NCBI RefSeq assembly: GCF_016811075.1
Contig: NZ_JAFBGL010000004.1
Span: 186,001 to 250,000 of the forward strand
From: Oceaniferula flava
Lineage (GTDB): Bacteria; Verrucomicrobiota; Verrucomicrobiia; Verrucomicrobiales; Akkermansiaceae
Reading direction: 5' to 3'
DNA length: 64,000 nt
The notes under the pieces are model-generated. The model made no database searches, was not told where the DNA came from, and worked only from the letters and a program-made list of their open reading frames with translations. The first letter of the stretch is position 1. Every line of letters starts with the position of its first letter. The position numbers were made by a program, and so were the translations under genes. Shown here one piece after another: positions 7,957 to 17,626 of the stretch.

Positions 7957-9102
7957 TTAGTGGCGGAGCTTTCGGAGCTTCAGCTTTTGAACTAGCCATT
8001 GAACGCCTTTGTTTTGTTTCAATCTGTATACTAGGCCGGAACGGCTGGATGGATCTGCATACCACTTCCACGAACGGCTTGAGTGCGTGTCCGCTTCCTT
8101 TTTTTGGGCAAATTGATAGAACTCGTTGATCTCCTTGTGGTCGAAGGATTGGTTTTGAAACCAGCGCGGAACGAAGACATTGCATAACACATCGACATCG
8201 TTGAGCACCTTGGACAAGCCAGTTCCGGTGGTCGGGCTCACACTTTGATAGGCGTCACCGATGGCGACCACGCCATTGAGTTCGGGCGTTCGCATTTGGT
8301 AGAAATAAGTGGCAAACATCTCCACTTTGCTGATGAGCTGAAACGGATCTGTTAGTTTTTCCAAATCAGGGAAATACTTCTGCAACGCCGGATAGGTATT
8401 GTTTTTCAACTCCTTGACTCTTGGGTCGGAGCTTTTCAACTGCGTGAACACGTTGGCTCTCATCGTCTCGCCTATGCGAAAGATGGTGATGTAATCGATG
8501 CCGTTTTTATCCGGTTTGAGAAAGTAGCCGTAGGCATTGGAATCGAATGGCGACTGGTCGGGGCGTTCGATGTCGAAGCCGTAGGATATGGATGCCAGGT
8601 CTTTATCTTCTCGATATTGCACACCTCGTTTTTTCAACAATCCACTGCGATAACCTGATGCCACAATCACCAAGGGGGCGTGCAGTGGCTCCGCGTCAGC
8701 CAAGTGGATGATTTGCGATTGGGGATGTTCAGGGTCTTCCACGATGGACTCAACCTTGGCGACGCGGTATTCGACCAGCTTCGACACCTCCTGCCTCAAC
8801 TGGTTGATCGTATCGTGGTAACGGATGCCGTATTGCTCGACATCGTGGTGCTCAGTGATGCGGCCATCGTTGTAGTTCACATTGACCCCCAAGGGATCTG
8901 CCAGCGGTCGCCTCTGGGACAGGAGATCAAATTTCGCCAGAAGATCGATTTGATCTTTCTCCAGCTTCTCGGCGCGGAACACCGGGGGGGATTGTTTGAA
9001 GCGATCCACCAAGATCACCTGCAACCCCTGGGCGGCGAGCAATTTGGCTGAAATGCATCCAGCCATCCCTGCGCCAATAATCACAACATCTGCCGACTTC
9101 AT
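7957..9102 (-). CDS. FAD-dependent monooxygenase-like oxidoreductase
   Basis: 381 residues of the PHBH/squalene-epoxidase-like flavoprotein fold. The N terminus binds FAD (VVIIGAGMAGCISAKLL), and the second FAD motif is GVVAIGDAYQSVSPTTGTGLSKVLND near residue 285. No signal peptide or membrane segment is evident. The gene stands alone and is bracketed by two copies of the 36-bp hairpin repeat, one directly after its stop codon. GC content is lower than in the core genes. The substrate is unknown. Confidence 0.8.
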   Translation of the reverse strand: MKSADVVIIGAGMAGCISAKLLAAQGLQVILVDRFKQSPPVFRAEKLEKDQIDLLAKFDLLSQRRPLADPLGVNVNYNDGRITEHHDVEQYGIRYHDTINQLRQEVSKLVEYRVAKVESIVEDPEHPQSQIIHLADAEPLHAPLVIVASGYRSGLLKKRGVQYREDKDLASISYGFDIERPDQSPFDSNAYGYFLKPDKNGIDYITIFRIGETMRANVFTQLKSSDPRVKELKNNTYPALQKYFPDLEKLTDPFQLISKVEMFATYFYQMRTPELNGVVAIGDAYQSVSPTTGTGLSKVLNDVDVLCNVFVPRWFQNQSFDHKEINEFYQFAQKKEADTHSSRSWKWYADPSSRSGLVYRLKQNKGVQWLVQKLKLRKLRH

Positions 9103-9312
9103 CGTTTATTCACATGCTGTTTCTAGCAGGTTTTCTGAGTGCAATCTGAAGTGATCACACTCTGATAGCCAGCTCAAAGTAGAGCATGTGAATGGGAGGA
9201 TGGGCTGCGGTGGGCTGCATCAAGCCTAGCAGTGGTCCGGCATAGGTTGCGCTAGGGATCGACTTTTTAGTGGGTATTGGGTCTGTGGAACGGGGGAAGA
9301 TTGATCGTGATC

Positions 9313-9348
9313 CCCGTTGCAGCCCATGGACAGGAATGTCCATGCTCC
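9313..9348 (-). repeat. 36-bp hairpin repeat, copy B, adjoining a stop codon
   Basis: Second identical copy of the 7921-7956 repeat in the same orientation. It starts three bases after the TAG stop of the DUF7133-type gene. Bases 9103-9312, upstream of the flavoprotein gene, show no gene. Confidence 0.85.
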
Positions 9349-9351
9349 ATA

Positions 9352-10842
9352 CTAGCTCTTGGGGATTTCGTTGACGGTGTAGTAGGCCTTGGTGTGGAGG
9401 AGTTTGCCTCCGTCTTTGGAAAGCATCGGGGCGAGGTTGAAATCGTGGATGTGTCCTTCGACGATGCCATCGAGGTAGACACGCACGGACATGCCATCGG
9501 CGGCTGGCACGGCTTTGGTGACCTTGGGGGTGGTGTGATCCACTTCCGGGCTACCATATCCCTCGGCGTAGATGTGGGTGTAGGTTTTCACCGTGTAACT
9601 TTCCGGTTTCGCCGCCACGTCGGGATCGACGGGTTTGGTGAAGTTGATCAGGAAGCCATCTTTCTTGATGTTGATTTCCTTGATCTCGAAGGGAGTGATG
9701 CCGCTCCAGTCGATGCGCTGCAGCGCGAAGGGCTCGGCGCCGCGCACCGGCCACTGGCGGTTGGTGGTGAATCCGCCTGCCACGAGCTGGCCTTTCGGAG
9801 TGAACTCGACGTTCATGATGCCGGTGTCCAGTCCCTCGCGGAATGGATAACAAGCACCTTGCCAGACGCCGTTGATCTCCTCGGTGGTGGCGCGGAGGAT
9901 GACACTCAGGGTGTAGTCGCCGAGGAAAAATTGATTCTCGAAAGGGCCGAATTTTCCACCGGTGGTATCGAGACGGAAGCCTGAGATCGAGCGGCCCATT
10001 TTAATATAAGGGAAGCGCACGACGGGGGGAACCAGCTCTTTGACGCGCTTCTTCTCGATCTGCATGCGCGATGGAGAGTTCGGTGTCACGGAGGGTTCGT
10101 CCATCCCAGGGACAAACTGATACCAGTTATAACTCGCCGGGTGACCGAGGAAAGCTCCCTCCTTGAGGTGCTTCAGCGAGCACGCACCGTTCCACGGTCC
10201 CTGGCTCTCGATGGTGAACATCACGCCCTCTTTGTTAGGGGCAACCCCAGCCGGACTACGCAAGCCACTGCAAACGGGGATCATTTTCCCCTCCGGAGTG
10301 ACTTTCACCGCCCAGCCGCGGAAGATGTTGTTCGAGTGGTAGGAGGCGCTCAGTCCGAGGGCGACCCAGATGTTGCCGTCCGGGTCATGCTTCGAACCAA
10401 AGGCAAACTCGTGGCCTTCGGCGTAGCCCCAATTGTTTGTGAGGGTGTCGTATTGATCCGCCACGCCGTCGCCATCGGTGTCGGTGATTTTGGTCACCTC
10501 GCCGAACTGGGTGGCAGTCATCGAGCCGTCTTTCCACGACAGGCCGAAGATCTCATCCTGGCCGGTGGCGAAGAGTTTATACTTCGGTGCCGGTGGGGAA
10601 TCGAACGCGCCATCGACGAAATAGATATCGCCACGGCGGGTGCCGACCGCCAGTCGGCCATCGGGCAAAACCTCGAAGCTGCCGGCACGCATTGGCATGC
10701 CGTTGGGCACGGGGATGGTGACGATGGGATAATACTTCGCTTCCTCATTGGCGGTCCCCCACATGCCGCCGAGGTCTTCGGCGGGAGCAAGTGCGGGAAG
10801 AGAAACGGCGAGGAGGCCGAGCAGTGATTTGATGTTTACCAT
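9352..10842 (-). CDS. Exported propeller protein, DUF7133 / PVC membrane-bound dehydrogenase type
   Basis: 496 residues with a signal peptide (MVNIKSLLGLLAVSLPALAPA). The body resembles a beta-propeller of the glucose/sorbosone dehydrogenase class found fused to or beside c-type cytochromes in PVC bacteria: repeated motifs such as LPDGRLAVGTRRGDIYFVDG, a calcium-loop-like DTDGDGVADQYDTL and GLRSPAGVAPNKEGVMF. The C terminus looks like an immunoglobulin-like domain. The start codon lies inside the stop of the cytochrome gene (7-base overlap, ATGGTAA), indicating translational coupling. A likely role is periplasmic sugar or alcohol oxidation with electrons passed to the cytochrome. Confidence 0.75.
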   Translation of the reverse strand: MVNIKSLLGLLAVSLPALAPAEDLGGMWGTANEEAKYYPIVTIPVPNGMPMRAGSFEVLPDGRLAVGTRRGDIYFVDGAFDSPPAPKYKLFATGQDEIFGLSWKDGSMTATQFGEVTKITDTDGDGVADQYDTLTNNWGYAEGHEFAFGSKHDPDGNIWVALGLSASYHSNNIFRGWAVKVTPEGKMIPVCSGLRSPAGVAPNKEGVMFTIESQGPWNGACSLKHLKEGAFLGHPASYNWYQFVPGMDEPSVTPNSPSRMQIEKKRVKELVPPVVRFPYIKMGRSISGFRLDTTGGKFGPFENQFFLGDYTLSVILRATTEEINGVWQGACYPFREGLDTGIMNVEFTPKGQLVAGGFTTNRQWPVRGAEPFALQRIDWSGITPFEIKEINIKKDGFLINFTKPVDPDVAAKPESYTVKTYTHIYAEGYGSPEVDHTTPKVTKAVPAADGMSVRVYLDGIVEGHIHDFNLAPMLSKDGGKLLHTKAYYTVNEIPKS

Positions 10843-13526
10843 TGGTATTCGATTGTTAGAGTGCTGCGCCCTTTGGGCAGAGTGACGGGGATCAGCAGCT
10901 CGCCATTGTCGCCGCTGCGGACGATGGCCTTGTGGTCATCGTCGAATTTGACCGTGAGCTTATCCACACGGTATTGGTGATCCGAGATCTTGCTGATATT
11001 CTTCCCACCTGCGGCGCGGAAGTAGAACTTCTCCTGAGCTTCGGGAGTGTCGAAGGTGAAAGTGCGCTTGAACTTGGTGGCCACACCACCTTCTAACACC
11101 TCTTCGAAAAAGTCCTCGATCATGATGTCGCCGTAGCTGTATCTGAAGGTCGGGCGGCGTTGTTTGTCCAGGCGGTATCCGCGGAACTGGTAGCCGATGT
11201 CGTGCGGGAAGAGGTAGTCCTTTTTCCCCTTATACGGCCAGTGATCGTCCATCGATTTCAGGCGATGGAATGGAACGCCGGGAGGAAACTCGATACGGTG
11301 ATCGCCGTGGGCCTTGAACGACCCGTGCTTGATGGTGACGAAGCTATTTTTCCAAAGCAGGCGCAGCGCCATTTCCTCGGAGTCGAAGGCGAGGTTGAGT
11401 CGGCCCGGATAGCCGACGCCGATTCCACGGAAGCCGGCGGTGCCGCGACCGCGAGCGATCTCCGGCTTGTCGAAGACGCGGAGCTCATCGAGCTGCACCA
11501 TCAGGCCGGCGGGTTTCTTGGCGCGGGTGCCATCGGAGAGGTAGCTCCACAGAGCCTCGATCTGCGCTTCGCGGTCGCCCTCCAGCACGTCGGGACGGGT
11601 CGATTGTCCACCGGGCCAGAAGTTCGGCATGATGCCGGTGGTGTGGAAGCGTGACGGGTTCTGCATGAACAGGTGGAACCAGTTCTTCTGAATCTTATCG
11701 GTGAGGTTCACCAGATCGAGGGCGCCGGCACCGGCGGCGTGGTGGCCGTTGAAATCGTGACAGGCGATGCAGCTGAAGCCTTTGTTACCGATCATCTCGT
11801 AGCCGGCATTCTTGGACTCCCGGATATCGCCAATCTCTGGCAACTTCACCTCCTCGAGCTTATCAACTTTACCGAAGAGCTCGACCAGGTGACCGACATT
11901 TTTCTCCCCATACTGCGGCATGCGGGTGTTCATGTAAAAGCGCTGACGGTTGCCCTTGAGCATGACTTCGGTGAGCCAATCGGGTGTCAGTTTCGCACCC
12001 ACACTGGTGAGCGCTGGTGGCAGCCGTCCTTGGTCGCCCAGCTCTGGGTGTGATCCGGTGAAGAGAGAATTCCGCTCGGTAGCAACATCACCCACACCAT
12101 CGCGCTCGTGGCAGGCGATGCAGTTGAAGGTGGTCAAGGTCTTGGCAATTTTCTCCTTATCGTTGAGCTCCTGCTTCTCGACCTTCGGCAATGCCTGCTT
12201 GATCAGCTCGCGCTGCTCGGAGTTCAGCGCGTAGTGCGCCCACTTGCCGTGGGCCTCGGTGAGGCAGCCAGCGCTTGGGTTGAGATCGGCAAACGACTGG
12301 GCCATCTTCGATTTCGCATCGAGATCGTTGTGGCAGCTGGCACAGCCTAACATGCTGAATTGCTCGCGGCCTTTCTCTGCCAATGCGGCATCCACCTTGA
12401 GTGGCGTGAACTTGGGGATCGGCTTGTTAGAGACGGAAAGCATGGAGCTCGGGATCGCTCCCCGCTTGATCCCGGGGCCTTCCATCTCGAAGGAAAATTT
12501 CGGTTTATAACCTGCGTGGAAATACGTCAGCTCCAGCTTGCGCCATCCGGGTTGCAGCTTGATCGAGCCGTTGAAGTTCTTCGGCCGGCGACGTTCGCTG
12601 GGTTGTTCCAGCAGCACTTGAACCCCCTCAACACGCAGGGTGGCGCCATTGGCCTCGAGGAAAAAGGTGTATTCCCCGGCCTCCTTGACATCGATCCAAG
12701 TTTCGAACTCCACCGCATAGCGGCGCTCTAACTTACCCAAGTGGCCGAGGTCAAAATCGCTGACTTGACCGGCGCGTTTGGCTTTGACCTGCTCGCTGTA
12801 GAGACCTTCCCAGACCAGGCCGGTGAAAAGTTTGTAGTTCACGTTGCCGGGCACCTTGGTGTCCTGCAGCAGGTAGTTGGCAATGCTGCGCACCTCCTCG
12901 GCGGGCAGCTCCAAGTCCGGCATCCTTCCGGACGGGCGGCTGTGCTGTGGGTTCTTGAGGAAAGCGATCAGGCTATCGGCGCTGTATTTCTGGTCGAGGG
13001 CGCCAAGTGGCACGGATTTCCCCGGCATCAACTCCTTGCCGGCGGCATCGCGTGGCGAGTGACAGGCAACGCAACCGCGGGTGTGGAACAGCTGGTTCCC
13101 CTGGTTCGCCGCCACGGAATCCGGTGCTTCCGGCTCAAAGGTATTCTTTTTCAGCGACAGCAAATAGTGCGTGATCGCCTTTGCCGTTTCCTTCTTCTCC
13201 TTGGCATCCATGTGGCTCAGCAGGTCCGGCATGGTGGTGCCTGGCTTGGTGCCGTGGGGATCGGTGATGAATTTCTCGATGTAAGCAGGATTCACCCGCG
13301 AGCCGATGTCTGCCAGACGCGGGGCAGTTTTTGAATCTTTGGCAAACGAGCCATCGCTCTGGTGACACGCGGCGCAGTTCAGCTCCTCGATCAGCACCCG
13401 ACCTTTCAGTGCGGGTTCGAGTTTGCTGGAAACGAGGCCTGGTAAAATAGGCTCGGCAACGACCGCTGGAGCCACGCAAAGAAGCAGGGCGGCGCCTAAA
13501 TTGAGCTGTCTGGTAAGTGAATTCAC
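10836..13526 (-). CDS. Large exported pentahaem c-type cytochrome with PA14-like insert
   Basis: 896 residues with a signal peptide (about 24 residues). Five CXXCH haem-attachment motifs are present: CAACH 51-55, CVACH 152-156, CASCH 395-399, CIACH 469-473 and CIACH 586-590. Between the second and third motif, residues 233-352 resemble a PA14/sugar-binding beta-sandwich (EFETWIDVKEAGEYTFFLEANG, then PGWRKLELTYFHAGY). The last 250 residues have no haem and are beta-rich. The protein should reside in the periplasm or at the outer membrane as an electron acceptor. It overlaps the next gene, the propeller protein, by 7 bases, so the two probably form one complex. Confidence 0.88.
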   Translation of the reverse strand: MNSLTRQLNLGAALLLCVAPAVVAEPILPGLVSSKLEPALKGRVLIEELNCAACHQSDGSFAKDSKTAPRLADIGSRVNPAYIEKFITDPHGTKPGTTMPDLLSHMDAKEKKETAKAITHYLLSLKKNTFEPEAPDSVAANQGNQLFHTRGCVACHSPRDAAGKELMPGKSVPLGALDQKYSADSLIAFLKNPQHSRPSGRMPDLELPAEEVRSIANYLLQDTKVPGNVNYKLFTGLVWEGLYSEQVKAKRAGQVSDFDLGHLGKLERRYAVEFETWIDVKEAGEYTFFLEANGATLRVEGVQVLLEQPSERRRPKNFNGSIKLQPGWRKLELTYFHAGYKPKFSFEMEGPGIKRGAIPSSMLSVSNKPIPKFTPLKVDAALAEKGREQFSMLGCASCHNDLDAKSKMAQSFADLNPSAGCLTEAHGKWAHYALNSEQRELIKQALPKVEKQELNDKEKIAKTLTTFNCIACHERDGVGDVATERNSLFTGSHPELGDQGRLPPALTSVGAKLTPDWLTEVMLKGNRQRFYMNTRMPQYGEKNVGHLVELFGKVDKLEEVKLPEIGDIRESKNAGYEMIGNKGFSCIACHDFNGHHAAGAGALDLVNLTDKIQKNWFHLFMQNPSRFHTTGIMPNFWPGGQSTRPDVLEGDREAQIEALWSYLSDGTRAKKPAGLMVQLDELRVFDKPEIARGRGTAGFRGIGVGYPGRLNLAFDSEEMALRLLWKNSFVTIKHGSFKAHGDHRIEFPPGVPFHRLKSMDDHWPYKGKKDYLFPHDIGYQFRGYRLDKQRRPTFRYSYGDIMIEDFFEEVLEGGVATKFKRTFTFDTPEAQEKFYFRAAGGKNISKISDHQYRVDKLTVKFDDDHKAIVRSGDNGELLIPVTLPKGRSTLTIEYQW

Positions 13527-13552
13527 AATGATGAGAAGGTGTGTTTTGGTTT

Positions 13553-15019
13553 TTAAATTTTAGGTGCCTCCCAGTTGGGAATGCCGGTGGCTTTTTTCTG
13601 AGCGTTGTAGCGTTCCAAGAATGGTTTTCCAACATCCAGTGGAGCATCCTCGTTGATCATCAGCGGGCGAACATCGTCCCACCATGCATCAAAGGCCTTT
13701 AGCATTTTTTCGGCCACTTCGGGAAATTGCGCGCTGACATCTGTTGTTTCCGCCGGATCTTTCTCGATGTTATAAAGCTCCTTGCCCACCAGTCGCCATT
13801 TTTCGTTACGGACGGCAAACTGTTGATATTTCGCCTGATCAGGATCGGTGTTGCCCAATCCCCAGCGTTTCGGTGCACCCGCTTTGTTCCAACGTCCAAC
13901 GTGGAAGAATAAATTACGATCGGACCACTCGGCTGCAGGATCGTTGATCAGAGGCGTCAGGCTACGACCATCGAGATCCACGCCCGCAGGAATTTCCGCA
14001 CCGGCGATGGTGGCCAGAGTGGGGAAAAGATCGTAGTGGCGGGTGAGCTTATCCACATCCACGCCGGCTTTGATTTTACCTGGGTAGCGCATGAACAGAG
14101 GAACACGTGATCCACCTTCGTGCGGGCTGCCTTTTTTACCCTTCATATTGCACGCGTAGGTGCCTCCGGAGCTACCGTTATCGGTCATGTAAATCAGCAG
14201 TGTGTTATCGGCCAGTTTCCACTCGTCGAGCTTGCGCATCAGCAGGCCCATGTTCTCATCGAGGTTCACGATCATGCCGTAAAACTTCGCGGACTTCTCA
14301 CTGCACTGGCCCTCGAACATGTCCGAGTATTTCTTATCCACGACGAATGGCCCGTGGGGTGCATTAGTCGCGAGGTAGGCAAAAAATGGCTTTTTTTCAT
14401 CGGCGCACTGCTTGATCCACCCCAGAGTCTGCTGGAAAAATACATCCGTGCAGTAACCCTTGGTTTTGACAAACTTGCCGTTGTGTTTGATCGCTGGGTT
14501 GAAGTAGCGATTCCCCGGAGCATCGCTCTGGCTGCCGAAGAAATTCTGCCCGATGCCACCGGCGCCGTGAATGAAAGTTTCATCAAAGCCACGCTGCTCC
14601 GGCTGATAGGCATCGTCATCGCCGAGGTGCCACTTGCCAAAAATCCCGGTGGTGTAGCCAGCCGATTTCAGCACTTGGGCGATGGTCGTGGCCTTGAGCG
14701 TCATGCGATCGCGCTCCAGAATCGTGTGAGTCACCCCATTCTTGAATGGTGCCCGACCCGACATCAACGCAGCCCGGGTGGGAGCGCAGGTGGGGCTGGC
14801 GTGGAAATCCGTGAAACGGGTCGACTGGCCGTAAAGCTTATCGATGTTAGGCGTTCTTAAAAACGGATGCCCGTGGCAGCTCAGATCGCCGTAACCTTGG
14901 TCATCCGTCATCACCAAAATGATGTTCGGTTTAGCACCCGACAAATCATCCGCTTGCGCGGTGATAGGTGCAAACAGCAGGGATACAGTCGTAGCTAAGA
15001 GGCGGAGCGAATAAGTCAT
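13553..15019 (-). CDS. Exported type I sulfatase (arylsulfatase family S1)
   Basis: 488 residues with a signal peptide of about 23 residues. Metal-binding VMTDDQGYGDLSCHG is followed by TCAPTRAALMSGR, where Cys78 is the residue expected to become formylglycine (CxPxR). IFGKWHLGDDDAYQP and YMTDNGSSGG are further active-site segments. It would cleave sulfate esters of polysaccharides or small molecules outside the cytoplasm. The ATG at 15019 is preferred to a TTG five codons upstream. It lies 26 bases before the cytochrome gene and 40 bases after serine dehydratase, in one leftward run. No maturation enzyme is in the window. Confidence 0.92.
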   Translation of the reverse strand: MTYSLRLLATTVSLLFAPITAQADDLSGAKPNIILVMTDDQGYGDLSCHGHPFLRTPNIDKLYGQSTRFTDFHASPTCAPTRAALMSGRAPFKNGVTHTILERDRMTLKATTIAQVLKSAGYTTGIFGKWHLGDDDAYQPEQRGFDETFIHGAGGIGQNFFGSQSDAPGNRYFNPAIKHNGKFVKTKGYCTDVFFQQTLGWIKQCADEKKPFFAYLATNAPHGPFVVDKKYSDMFEGQCSEKSAKFYGMIVNLDENMGLLMRKLDEWKLADNTLLIYMTDNGSSGGTYACNMKGKKGSPHEGGSRVPLFMRYPGKIKAGVDVDKLTRHYDLFPTLATIAGAEIPAGVDLDGRSLTPLINDPAAEWSDRNLFFHVGRWNKAGAPKRWGLGNTDPDQAKYQQFAVRNEKWRLVGKELYNIEKDPAETTDVSAQFPEVAEKMLKAFDAWWDDVRPLMINEDAPLDVGKPFLERYNAQKKATGIPNWEAPKI

Positions 15020-15059
15020 GTTAGTAAAGTTCAATCAATGGTGGCCGATCCACAATTAG

Positions 15060-16637
15060 TTAGCAGCCACAACCACTGCCGCAGGCGGTGGCGCGGCGGG
15101 CGGCGAGTTTCTCCTCGAGCGCGATGGCGGTGGGAGTGATGGAGAGGCCTCCGAGGTTGGTGCAGCGCACTTCACGGGGCATCTGGGTGGCGACGTGTTT
15201 GGCGGTATCGATGACTTCATCGAGCGGGATCACCGGATCGTAGCCGGCCAGTGCCATGTTGGCTGCGGCGAGGGCGTTGCTGGCGGCCATGACATTCTTA
15301 CCGAGGCAGGGCACCTCCACGCGGTTGGCCACCGGATCGCAGATCAGGCCGATCATGCTCTGGAAGGCCATGGAAGCGGCGGCGACGGCTTGGTTGAGCG
15401 GTCCACCGGCGAGAGTCACCATGGCAGCGGCAGCCATGCAGGCGGCGGAGCCCCCCTCGGCCTGGCAGCCACCGACTTCGGCAGCGAAGGTCCAGCGGGT
15501 CGCGATGAAGGATCCGATAATGCCACTGGCTAACAGCGCCTTGGCCATTTCCTCCTCGTCGGCGCCCATGGACTCACCCATGGCGACCACGGCACCCGGA
15601 AGCGCGGCGCAGGCACCGGCGGTGGGTGCGGCGACGATCACGCCCATGGAGCTCTTCACCTCCATCAGGGCGGTGACGTAAAGGATGATGCGGTTCAGGG
15701 CGCCGCCGTCCAGCAGCTTACCCTCACGCATCAGCTCATCAAATTTTCCACACTGGTGACCTAACACACGGTCATCGTATTCGGTGCCGGAGATCCCCTC
15801 GGAGATCGATTGGCGCACGATGCGGACGATCTTCACCATCTTGGCAATCACCTCTTCTTCGGTGAGTCCGCCGCGTTGCATTTCGTAATCGACGGCCAGG
15901 CGCCAGAGCGGGGTGCCTTTTCCGGCATCGTATTCCAGCATCTCCGCGCAGGAAGTGAAGGGCACCGAAGTATCCTTCGCGGACATCACCGGGAGGACTG
16001 GGGAGAGATGTTTTACGGAAGTGATACCGGGCAGTGTAGCGATCACCGAGTCATCGATGAAAGCCGCCGCCTTCACCTCGATCATCTGACGCCCATTCGC
16101 CTGATGCAGGATGACATCATGAGCATCCACCTGACCATCTAGAGCCGCGATGACCTCCTCAGCGGACTGATCGGTCCAGAGCAGGGTCTCGTGACAATCG
16201 CCGAACATGGAAACGGTGAAACCATCGAGATCGATGACCTCCATCATGCCGCCACCGGTGGAGATGGCGCGCAGGGTGTGGGTTTCCTGATCGTTGCGGA
16301 ATGTCAGACGGTAAGTGTTCGGGTGTGGGTCACCGGCGTCCACAGTTTCGATGCCGACGCGCACGCCGGTATCGAGAAACGACTGCATGGAGCCGGGCAG
16401 TCGGGCGTCCTCAGCCTCCCAGCCCATCAAACCGCCAAACAAGCCCATGTCGGAGCCTTGGGTATCGTGGGTATTGGGCAGTGAGCCGTTGCGATCGAAC
16501 TCCACCAACACGTCGGTGAACACCCCGTCCATCAACTCGCGACCCAGACGACCAATCCGGAGGGCGGCGGCGCAGTGAGAACTCGATGGCCCGCGCATTA
16601 CCGGGCCGATGACGTCATTGAAAATACTTACGATCAT
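15060..16637 (-). CDS. sdaA: L-serine ammonia-lyase, iron-sulfur type, single chain
   Basis: 525 residues with the beta and alpha domains of L-serine dehydratase fused in one chain. The beta domain begins with the family's GPSSSHCAAALR. The alpha domain has AAPTAGACAALPG, GCQAEGGSAACMAAAAM and GLICDPVANRVEVPCLGKN, which supply the cysteines for a [4Fe-4S] cluster. It converts L-serine to pyruvate and ammonia in the cytoplasm. The C-terminal tail ends in a small cysteine motif, CGSGCGC, which looks like an added metal- or thiol-binding tail. The start codon overlaps the preceding peptidase stop by four bases (ATGA), so it is in an operon. Confidence 0.93.
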   Translation of the reverse strand: MIVSIFNDVIGPVMRGPSSSHCAAALRIGRLGRELMDGVFTDVLVEFDRNGSLPNTHDTQGSDMGLFGGLMGWEAEDARLPGSMQSFLDTGVRVGIETVDAGDPHPNTYRLTFRNDQETHTLRAISTGGGMMEVIDLDGFTVSMFGDCHETLLWTDQSAEEVIAALDGQVDAHDVILHQANGRQMIEVKAAAFIDDSVIATLPGITSVKHLSPVLPVMSAKDTSVPFTSCAEMLEYDAGKGTPLWRLAVDYEMQRGGLTEEEVIAKMVKIVRIVRQSISEGISGTEYDDRVLGHQCGKFDELMREGKLLDGGALNRIILYVTALMEVKSSMGVIVAAPTAGACAALPGAVVAMGESMGADEEEMAKALLASGIIGSFIATRWTFAAEVGGCQAEGGSAACMAAAAMVTLAGGPLNQAVAAASMAFQSMIGLICDPVANRVEVPCLGKNVMAASNALAAANMALAGYDPVIPLDEVIDTAKHVATQMPREVRCTNLGGLSITPTAIALEEKLAARRATACGSGCGC

Positions 16638-17368
16638 GATTTTGTTGGTTTGGCTGCCCAGATGGTTTTCATCAGCTGATAGATTTCAGGCTCTGCGTCC
16701 ATCAGCTCGGCGCGGTTGAAGGGATAGAAGTCGTTGGTGCCGAAATAGGCCTCGGTCATTTCTGCGAAGAACTCTTTGTGATTGGTCAGGCCGTAGTGAT
16801 CGGTGCGTTTTCCGGTGATCACCAGGCAGTTTTTACCATGGCCGCTGGCGACGAATTTTTTGTAGGCGGCGATGATGCGGGGCTCGTCAAAGCCGATCAC
16901 CTGGTGGTGGTAGGCATGGGAAAGCTCGTGGAGAATGACCCATGGCATATCGACGATGTAGCGATGTTTCAGCATCACCTCTGCCACCGGCACATGCACA
17001 CAGTGTACCAACGTTTCATCGTAGCCTTTCTTTTTCAACCAATCCGCGCCCGGATGATATTGCATGGCGGAGAGTTCCGAGTGAGCAAGCTCGAGCACGA
17101 TGGGAACTTGCTGCATGCCGGACAGGTGAGGCTCTGGCATGACCACTTTGATTTCCGACAGGCGCATCTTCAGCTTCGCAAGAATCCGCTCGGTTTTTTC
17201 CTTCCGCTCGGGAGCGAGCAACTGGGTATCCACACGGATCGTCCAGCCCTCGATGTTCTGCTCTTTCAGCTCGGCGTGTTTGCCAGCCGGAGATGTTATC
17301 GCCTGAGCCAGGGATGCCAGGCCGAGACAGATGGCGCTGATTGCCGTAATACGTGATAAAATGTTCAT
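16634..17368 (-). CDS. Exported zinc metallopeptidase-like protein
   Basis: 244 residues. The signal peptide is MNILSRITAISAICLGLASLAQA. The zincin motif HELSH lies in VILHELSHAYHHQV, about residue 147, with a downstream glutamate helix HKEFFAEMTEAYFG as candidate third ligand, as in gluzincin-type peptidases. It is probably periplasmic. The ATG at 17368 gives a clean signal peptide. It is the first gene of the leftward run and overlaps serine dehydratase by 4 bases. The substrate is unknown; both genes could contribute to amino-acid scavenging. Confidence 0.8.
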   Translation of the reverse strand: MNILSRITAISAICLGLASLAQAITSPAGKHAELKEQNIEGWTIRVDTQLLAPERKEKTERILAKLKMRLSEIKVVMPEPHLSGMQQVPIVLELAHSELSAMQYHPGADWLKKKGYDETLVHCVHVPVAEVMLKHRYIVDMPWVILHELSHAYHHQVIGFDEPRIIAAYKKFVASGHGKNCLVITGKRTDHYGLTNHKEFFAEMTEAYFGTNDFYPFNRAELMDAEPEIYQLMKTIWAAKPTKS

Positions 17369-17626
17369 AGAATCGATGGGAAGTGGCGGATGCCGTGTGA
17401 CTTGCTGCGAGTTGGCTCTTGTGCGGCCACCATGCATACGGGAGTAGGTTCCAATTTAGTTCATTTGCCAAAATTTTCCATCCTGATCAAAGGGTCATTT
17501 TAGGACCCCAAAACCCTCCAGCACCCCCGTAATACCTTGATTCGAGGTGATTTAGAGTCAAAAATTCGCGTTAAAGCAACCGTAGCCATACGTGACAAAA
17601 GCGCTTCATTGTCTTAGCTCGACTTT

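Noticed and set aside
9155-9343. Short frame reading MDIPVHGLQR at its N terminus
   Set aside because: The start is the translated 36-bp hairpin repeat, also present at 7921; it is not a gene.
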